Shown in pieces: positions 58,701-64,000 of a DNA stretch of 64,000 bases. Numbering within the stretch: position 1 is the stretch's first letter; the number at the start of each line of letters is the position of its first letter. Origin of the DNA: Ophiostoma sp. CBS 140.51 (Eukaryota; Ascomycota; Sordariomycetes; Ophiostomatales; Ophiostomataceae); the NCBI GenBank assembly GCA_029298735.1, contig JANSLP010000032.1, forward strand, positions 62,001 through 126,000, in the 5' to 3' direction. Both the position numbers and the translations under genes were made by a program. The notes under the pieces are model-generated. The model had not been told where the DNA came from. It did not search any database and saw nothing but the letters and a program-made list of their open reading frames with translations.

Positions 58701-59042
58701 GACGCGGTACACGCAGCGGACAAACTCCTCGTTGAAGTCATCCTCGTGGAAGTCAGCAGACACGGCAGCCGAGGCCTTGACGCTCGTCGGTTCGTAGCAG
58801 CAGGCCTCCTGAATTTTGCGCAGAGTTACTGCGAGCTTGCGGTGCGAGGCGGTGTTCTTCTGGGCCTCGCGGAAGACGGGCGCAATCTTTGCGCGCAGAG
58901 CATTGTCCTCAGGCTCGGCGGGGATATCAAGATTGACGGACGAGGCGCGCGACGCGGCTGAGGGGCGGCCGAGGGTTGTTGAGGAAGTTTTGTGCGAAAG
59001 GGCACTAGAGACCCGTGAGGTCCTTGATGTGCGGGTAGGCAT
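55769..59042 (-). CDS. YCG1: Condensin subunit 3, CAP-G family (YCG1)
   Basis: HEAT-repeat subunit of condensin that binds the kleisin and DNA in chromosome compaction. Exons 56321-59042 and 55769-56247 (73-nt intron, GTAAGT...CATACAG, phase 1) give 1066 residues, in the usual range. The N-terminus is Ser/Thr/Arg-rich. HEAT repeats are visible throughout (V-R-Y-R-A-T-Q-L-I-S-H-I-V; V-R-A-Q-A-V-L-G-L-G-R-L-A). An acidic Glu/Asp run lies near the middle. The C-terminal Cnd3 region has Q-G-V-R-Q-A-L-N-Y-F-L-P and ends in an acidic tail. The start at 59042 (M-P-T-R-T-S-R) is the first ATG of the frame. It is divergent from NOP4. Confidence 0.95.
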
Positions 59043-59451
59043 TTTGTTGTTGTCGGAAATGTCGTGATGCGCGATGCGATAGTTGCGACGCCCAGTCACT
59101 GTATGCTAGTATCGCAAAGTTGGTTGTGGGATGAAAGGGCCCAAAGTGCGATTGTCGCGAGATGAGGCACCGTTCTGGCGATGGTGGGCCTTGACAACAA
59201 GCGTGCCGCTTTGTTTATTTTGGTCCACTTTTAGACTAGCTCCTCGCGAATGTCAACAGTCGTGCACGTGATGACTTTCAGGAACATTCTTATCGCGATA
59301 AGAAGACCCGCTTTAATTTTTCTACTGCATCCACTTAAAAAAGTATCATTGCAGAGGAAAAAAAGTTGGGCCTAGGAAAAAGAGTAGACAGTCTCTCACC
59401 AGCGACACTCTCAGCAGGCAATCGAAAATCGCCAGCTACACCACCACCACG
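59043..59451. promoter_or_regulatory. Divergent YCG1/NOP4 promoter
   Basis: 409 bp between the start codons. It contains the 18-bp palindrome listed separately and a CACGTG E-box near 59268 (GTGCACGTGATGAC). Both lie in the NOP4-proximal half. Confidence 0.6.
59287..59304. promoter_or_regulatory. 18-bp perfect palindrome with paired GATA cores
   Basis: TTCTTATCGCGATAAGAA is exactly self-complementary over 18 bases, with CGCG at the centre and inverted GATA cores on each side. It lies about 150 bp upstream of the NOP4 start. A dimeric or paired GATA-type factor site is the natural reading; that role is inference. Confidence 0.55.
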
Positions 59452-61917
59452 ATGGCCAAGTCTGTGACACAAAAGAGACGGAGAGAGGCCGAGGCCGATC
59501 AGGAGCGTCGCCAGGAAGAAAATGGCGACGCCAAATCGACCACCTTGACTGCACCGCCAAACAAGAAGGCTCGTGTCGAAGAACGCCGGTCGATCTTTGT
59601 CCGCTCGCTGCCGACATCTGCCACGAGCGAGAAGCTGACGGAATTCTTCTCCGAGCACTTCCCCGTCAAGCACGCCACCGTGGTCACGGACCCCAAGACC
59701 AAGGAATCCCGTGGCTATGGTTTCGTGACCTTCACCGACGCCGAGGATGCTGCCGAAGCCAAGGCCAAGCTAGACAACCAGCTGCTGGACGGCCGCCGCC
59801 TGCGACTCGAGATTGCCGAGCCGCGTAGCCGACCGACTGCAACCAACACCTCGGCCAAGGCCATTGCAGGCGCTGCCGCCGCTGCCGACAAGAAGAAGAA
59901 ACGCGAGGAGGAGATGCTGGAGGCCCGCAAGGCCCCCAAGCTGATTGTGCGCAACTTGCCGTGGAGCGTCAAGACCTCGCAGGACCTGGCGGCACTCTTC
60001 CGCATGTACGGCAAAGTCAAGTTTGCAGATCTGCCCAACTCCAAGGGCAAGCTCTCTGGTTTCGGCTTTGTTACGCTGCGGGGCAAGAAGAATGCTGAGA
60101 ATGCCATTGAGGGCGTCAACGGCAAGGTTGTCGACGGGCGTACGCTCGCCGTCGATTTTGCCGTCGACAAGCAAAAGTGGGACGAGCTGCAGCAGAAGGA
60201 GGGCGAAGACAGCACCGACGACGCCAAGGAGACAAAGGATGCCAAGTCGCCCAAGACCAAGAAGTCAAAGGCCGACAAAGAGGCTGCTGGGCCACCAAAG
60301 ACGGCTGAGCAGCTGCAGGCAGAGGAGGATATGCGGAACTTCATGAGAGACAACATGGAGAACCTCGAGGACGAGGAGGATGACGATGAGGACAAGAAGG
60401 ACAACGACACAACCAGCGATGAAGACGATAGCGAGGATGACGAGGATGACGAGGATGACGAGGATGACGAGGAGAAGGACTGGGAGGACGATGAGGAGAA
60501 AGAGGAGGAGGAGGCCCCCAAGAAGGTGCTCATGACCGACAATTCGTCCACACTTTTCGTGCGCAACCTGCCCTTCACGACGACTGATGCGGAGCTGAAG
60601 TCGCACTTCTCCAAGTTCGGCCCCCTGCGGTACGCCCGTATCGTCATGGACCGGGCCACCGACCGGCCTGCTGGCACAGGCTTCGTCTGCTTTGTGAGCG
60701 AGGAGGATGCCAAGGCCTGCGTGCGTACCGCCCCGCGCGCCCAGAAGCCTGCGGTCACTGGCAAGCACTCGGTGCTGCAGGACGAGCGCGTGGACCGTGA
60801 CGGACGGTACACGCTCAACGGCCGTGTGCTGCAGGTGGCACAGGCCGTGTCTAAGACGGAGGCGACCAAGCTGTTCGAGGAGGGTCCGGCCGCCCAGCGT
60901 GCCCGCGAGAAGGACAAGCGTCACTTGTTCCTGCTTTCTGAGGGTACGATTGCTGTCGGCTCGCCGCTTTACAACCTGCTGCCCGCGCCTGAAATCAAGA
61001 TGCGCGAGGCCAGTGTGAAGCAGCGCCAGACCATGATCAAGAGCAACCCTAGCTTGTCGCTGAGTCTGACACGTCTTGCCATCCGCAACCTCCCGCGCCA
61101 CATTGACTCCAAGGGCCTGAAGGAGCTAGCCCGCAGGGCCGTTGTGGGTTTCGCGACTGACGTTAAGGAGGGCCACCGCCAGCCGCTGGCGCGTGACGAA
61201 ATTGCACGTGGTGGCCAGCAGGACCGTGAGGCTGAGCAGCTGCGGCGCGCCAAGGGCAAGGGTGTGGTGAAGCAGGCCAAGGTTGTGTTTGAGACGGACA
61301 AGGGCACTAAGGTGGACGAGTCGTCCGAGGGCGGCAAGAGCCGTGGCTACGGTTTCATCGAGTACTGGTCGCACCGCTGGGCGCTGACGGCGCTGCGCTG
61401 GCTCAACGGCCACGCGGTGCAGAACGGTGGCAAGACGAACCGCCTGATTGTGGAGTTTGCCATTGAGAACGCCAACGTCGTGGCCCGTCGCAAAGCCAAC
61501 GAGGAGCGGTCGCGCAACCCGCGCCCGCCTCGCCAGGAGGGTGACGCCGAAGGCGACAAAAACAACGGCCGTGGCAACGGCCCACCTAACGGCCGGCCAC
61601 GTGGCAACGGCAAGTTTGGCAAGTTCGACAAGTCAGACAAGTCGTCGGAGAGACCGGGCAAACCCGGCAGACCTGAGCACTTTAACAAGTCGACAAAGAA
61701 CAATAAGAAGGGAGCATCTGAGCAGGGTGGCGAACAGACTCTTGCTCAGGCCGGTAAGGCAGCCAAGGCGGCAGCCAAGGCTGGCAAGGGTGATGCGGAT
61801 GCCGATGGTGTGCGGCCGTCCAAGAAGGAGCGGGCTGACACGAAGTTGGCGATGCGCCAACAGATCATCCAGCGGAAGCGGATGATGCGCAAGAAGAAGG
61901 GTGCCTCTCGAGGCTAA
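59452..61917 (+). CDS. NOP4: Nucleolar protein NOP4/RBM28 family, four RRMs
   Basis: RNA-binding factor for 60S pre-rRNA processing. It is an intronless frame of 821 residues. RRM1 is about 47-125 (I-F-V-R-S-L; R-G-Y-G-F-V-T-F), RRM2 about 162-240 (L-I-V-R-N-L; S-G-F-G-F-V-T-L), RRM3 about 365-450 (L-F-V-R-N-L; T-G-F-V-C-F) and RRM4 about 539-676 with a long insert (L-A-I-R-N-L; R-G-Y-G-F-I-E-Y). An Asp/Glu-rich stretch lies between RRM2 and RRM3. The C-terminus is Lys/Arg/Gly/Asn-rich and ends in a strongly basic segment, as expected for a nucleolar protein. The order of four RRMs with the split fourth matches the NOP4 family. Confidence 0.95.
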   Translation: MAKSVTQKRRREAEADQERRQEENGDAKSTTLTAPPNKKARVEERRSIFVRSLPTSATSEKLTEFFSEHFPVKHATVVTDPKTKESRGYGFVTFTDAEDAAEAKAKLDNQLLDGRRLRLEIAEPRSRPTATNTSAKAIAGAAAAADKKKKREEEMLEARKAPKLIVRNLPWSVKTSQDLAALFRMYGKVKFADLPNSKGKLSGFGFVTLRGKKNAENAIEGVNGKVVDGRTLAVDFAVDKQKWDELQQKEGEDSTDDAKETKDAKSPKTKKSKADKEAAGPPKTAEQLQAEEDMRNFMRDNMENLEDEEDDDEDKKDNDTTSDEDDSEDDEDDEDDEDDEEKDWEDDEEKEEEEAPKKVLMTDNSSTLFVRNLPFTTTDAELKSHFSKFGPLRYARIVMDRATDRPAGTGFVCFVSEEDAKACVRTAPRAQKPAVTGKHSVLQDERVDRDGRYTLNGRVLQVAQAVSKTEATKLFEEGPAAQRAREKDKRHLFLLSEGTIAVGSPLYNLLPAPEIKMREASVKQRQTMIKSNPSLSLSLTRLAIRNLPRHIDSKGLKELARRAVVGFATDVKEGHRQPLARDEIARGGQQDREAEQLRRAKGKGVVKQAKVVFETDKGTKVDESSEGGKSRGYGFIEYWSHRWALTALRWLNGHAVQNGGKTNRLIVEFAIENANVVARRKANEERSRNPRPPRQEGDAEGDKNNGRGNGPPNGRPRGNGKFGKFDKSDKSSERPGKPGRPEHFNKSTKNNKKGASEQGGEQTLAQAGKAAKAAAKAGKGDADADGVRPSKKERADTKLAMRQQIIQRKRMMRKKKGASRG

Positions 61918-62443
61918 TTGTGAGGAAGAAGGGGAGTCTGGTCACGGCGTTTTTGTTGACCATTTGTTTGTCATTTGTATTGCATAGATTAGCACAAAAG
62001 TCATTTTCATGTTTTCATTTTAAAGCAAGTTTATTCGATACTGAAAGCTCACTCTACATTGGAGTGATTGAGAGAAAACGAAATTATTATATTTGTATCG
62101 TCAAAACGATAGACTAAGAAGAAGCAAGAACAATGCCAGGCTAGAAAGCTACTTGATACTGCAAACGGGAATAGAAAAGATGAAAAGAAAAAGAGTAAAA
62201 GTCGCCAAACGCTCAATATGCGTATCGGAGACGGGGTAAAGAAATAATAAGGTCAAAACGACCGCACGTAGAGGCAGATGTAAACCAATGAGAAAAAAGC
62301 AAGAGGGAATCAAAACGCACCACAATATCTAACAAAGAGAAAGTAGAGAAAAGTACACGACAAAAGAAAAAGAAAAATGCACGTAAGGAGCAATACACTC
62401 AAAGAAAACCAACACTCTTCTCTGACACATTCAAAGCAGATCA
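61918..62443. other. Convergent spacer NOP4/ERF4
   Basis: 526 bp, AT-rich, containing the two 3' ends. No gene is seen. Confidence 0.6.
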
Positions 62444-64000
62444 CTAGCTTGCGGCAACTGCCTCAAGAGGCATATCGGAGCGGGACATGGCCGGCGTGCT
62501 TGGCGGCACAGCCGCTATTTCTGGGTCACCAATCTGGATGTCAAGCTGTTGAAAGTTAGTCGTGTTGAGTAATGAGGCATCGTAAGGAAGGGGGAGAAGG
62601 GATACGTACCGTCATGTAACCAGTCTGCCGTAATGGGATAATCTTGGGAGGGATTGGTGCACCTTCGTCGGCGGTACGAGCCATCTCCTTATTCCAAGCC
62701 TCGATCCACCGCTCGAGCCGGGCTAGGCGTGCCTTGGCACCGGTGAAGCCAAAGTCCTCCCACATCCAGCCTGTCGCCAGGCCGAGCACACCGTCCAAGA
62801 TGTTGCGCGCGCTCCAAGGCTCAAAAGCAATAGTCAGCTCGCGGTTCAACTTGTCAATGACGCGGCGGAATTCGGGCTCGTTCATGCCGGCAGGATCCAA
62901 AATCTCGGGATAGAGATTGGAGAACGTCGGTGCCAGGTCGCCCATAATCAACCAGTCACGACGGATACGGATAATGCGCGTCGTAATGTACTCCGGGTCG
63001 TCAATGGATACGTGCGGGTTACGGTGCGGAAAGCACGGGTGCTGCGGACCCCATTCCTCGCCAATGTCCGGCTGTGCCTCGGGGTCGCCCATGATGGATG
63101 AGTTGGACGACGAGATGGCCGAGCCAATGCCCATGCCGTCGGGCATGGACACAGTCGAGTCGCGGTTGTTGGGGCCGTCTTCAAGACCGTGATGGTGACC
63201 CAAGATATCCGGGCCCCGCTCAAGGTCCTTGGAGAAGGAACGGCCCGCGCCTCCAGGGCGTTCGTCGTCGATGGAAGAAGCCATGTTGTTATCTGTCGGT
63301 GAGGCTTTGCCTTTTCCCTTGTCTTGCTTTGCCGGTCCGATGGTGGAGTCAAATGTCAGCCCAACTGCTTCTGCTGGGACAGTTTTTGTCGTTTCCGGTT
63401 CGTCGTCTTGTTCCTGTTGTGGAGAAGAAAAAAACTCGTCGTTCAGACCGTCGTCTTGCAGTCTCAGAGTCGGCGATGGAAGGATGTCGGGTTCAGCTGC
63501 GTTGTTGTATTCGATGTCGACTGTGAGAGCTGAGAGCCGTTTGCCGTCGTAGGAGTGACGGACGGATTTCGGGAGGCTCACGCGCTTCTCGCTTCCGGCA
63601 CGTTCGACCTGAAGACTCGCACGGGGTGAGGAGGAGTGGCGGATCTGGCGCTGCTCGGGAAGAGTGAGGAGCGGGTAGTCGGCGGCTCCGGTGCCAACTG
63701 GGTCGTCTTTGGCAACGGGTTTGTCGTCGTTGAAAACAGGATGAGAGAGGGGGACAGCAGGCGGCGGCGGTGTAGACGGCGCCCGCCGGCGAGCCGTGGA
63801 CAAGGCCTCAACACCAGATTGCAGCCGTTGGGGCTGCTGCTGCTGTTGCTGTTGTCGCTGCGTGGACGACGAAGAAGAGGCGATACCGCGTGGCGTAGAG
63901 TTGGTCGGGTTCCAAAGACGGGCAGTCGAGAGGCGTCGAAGCGGCCGTTGGAGGGTATCGGCAGCGCGATTGCGAAAGGGCGGCTGTGGGTAGTCCAGCG
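62444..64000 (-). CDS. ERF4: Ras palmitoyltransferase subunit ERF4, 5' end outside the window
   Basis: Accessory subunit of the Erf2-Erf4 DHHC palmitoyltransferase that modifies Ras at the ER/Golgi. Exons seen: 62610 to beyond 64000, and 62444-62545 (64-nt intron, GTACGT...CAACAG, phase 0). The Golgin-A7/ERF4 domain is recognised by R-I-I-R-I-R-R-D-W, F-S-N-L-Y-P-E-I-L, E-F-R-R-V-I-D-K-L-N and T-G-W-M-W-E-D-F-G-F, and continues across the intron (R-Q-T-G-Y-M-T|L-D-I-Q-I). The N-terminal part is disordered, Ser/Pro-rich, with a short poly-Gln near 63830-63860. The frame is open to the window edge with no accepted start, so the protein is partial. Confidence 0.9.

Overview
The window reads as nuclear DNA of a filamentous ascomycete (Pezizomycotina, most likely a Sordariomycete; the genus cannot be fixed from the sequence). 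Genes lie on both strands in monocistronic units. They carry short introns (about 55-125 nt) with GTRNGT donors, CTAAC-like branch points and YAG acceptors, and they have pyrimidine-rich leaders. Several housekeeping proteins have the length and motifs expected of fungal orthologues. I saw no tRNA, rRNA, CRISPR array or intact transposon.

Region 1 (about 0.5-16.2 kb) is accessory. After two weakly supported hypothetical genes it holds a cluster of small fungal Myb/SANT-like DNA-binding proteins. The most unusual part is 2976-6108 (minus strand). Five short exons, A-E, each have their own ATG and each encode the first two helices of a Myb-like domain. Each stops at a phase-2 splice donor. Only one following exon, at 3088-3354, supplies the missing third helix and a basic/acidic tail; it opens with a phase-2 acceptor and a good branch point. 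A sixth, more divergent cassette, F, lies upstream. The layout is that of variable first exons sharing a constant 3' region, as in vertebrate protocadherin or UGT1A loci. Next come a 634-residue Gln/His-rich paralogue with the same intron position and phase (6899-8923), and two more Myb-like genes on the plus strand (12435-13934, 15390-16227).

Region 2 (16.6-35.3 kb) is mostly nuclear housekeeping: UFD1 (Cdc48 cofactor), LIN1/CD2BP2 (U5 snRNP GYF protein), RVB2 (AAA+ ATPase), a long coiled-coil protein, an Arg/Asp-repeat protein with a possible AFF-like C-terminus, and the PRC2 subunit SUZ12. This SUZ12 carries an apparent C-terminal PHD finger assembled across its last intron.

Region 3 (35.3-52.6 kb) is gene-poor. 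In about 17 kb only a medium-chain dehydrogenase/enoyl-reductase-like enzyme and an MFS DHA1-type exporter are supported. The spacers carry repeated TACTCCGTA/TACTTCGTA nonamers.

Region 4 (52.6-64 kb) is dense housekeeping again: LAS21/GPI7 (GPI ethanolamine-phosphate transferase), YCG1 (condensin), NOP4 (ribosome biogenesis) and the 3' part of ERF4 (Ras palmitoyltransferase subunit), which runs off the window end. Splice sites were placed by eye using reading frame, consensus and family alignment from memory; none was tested against RNA.
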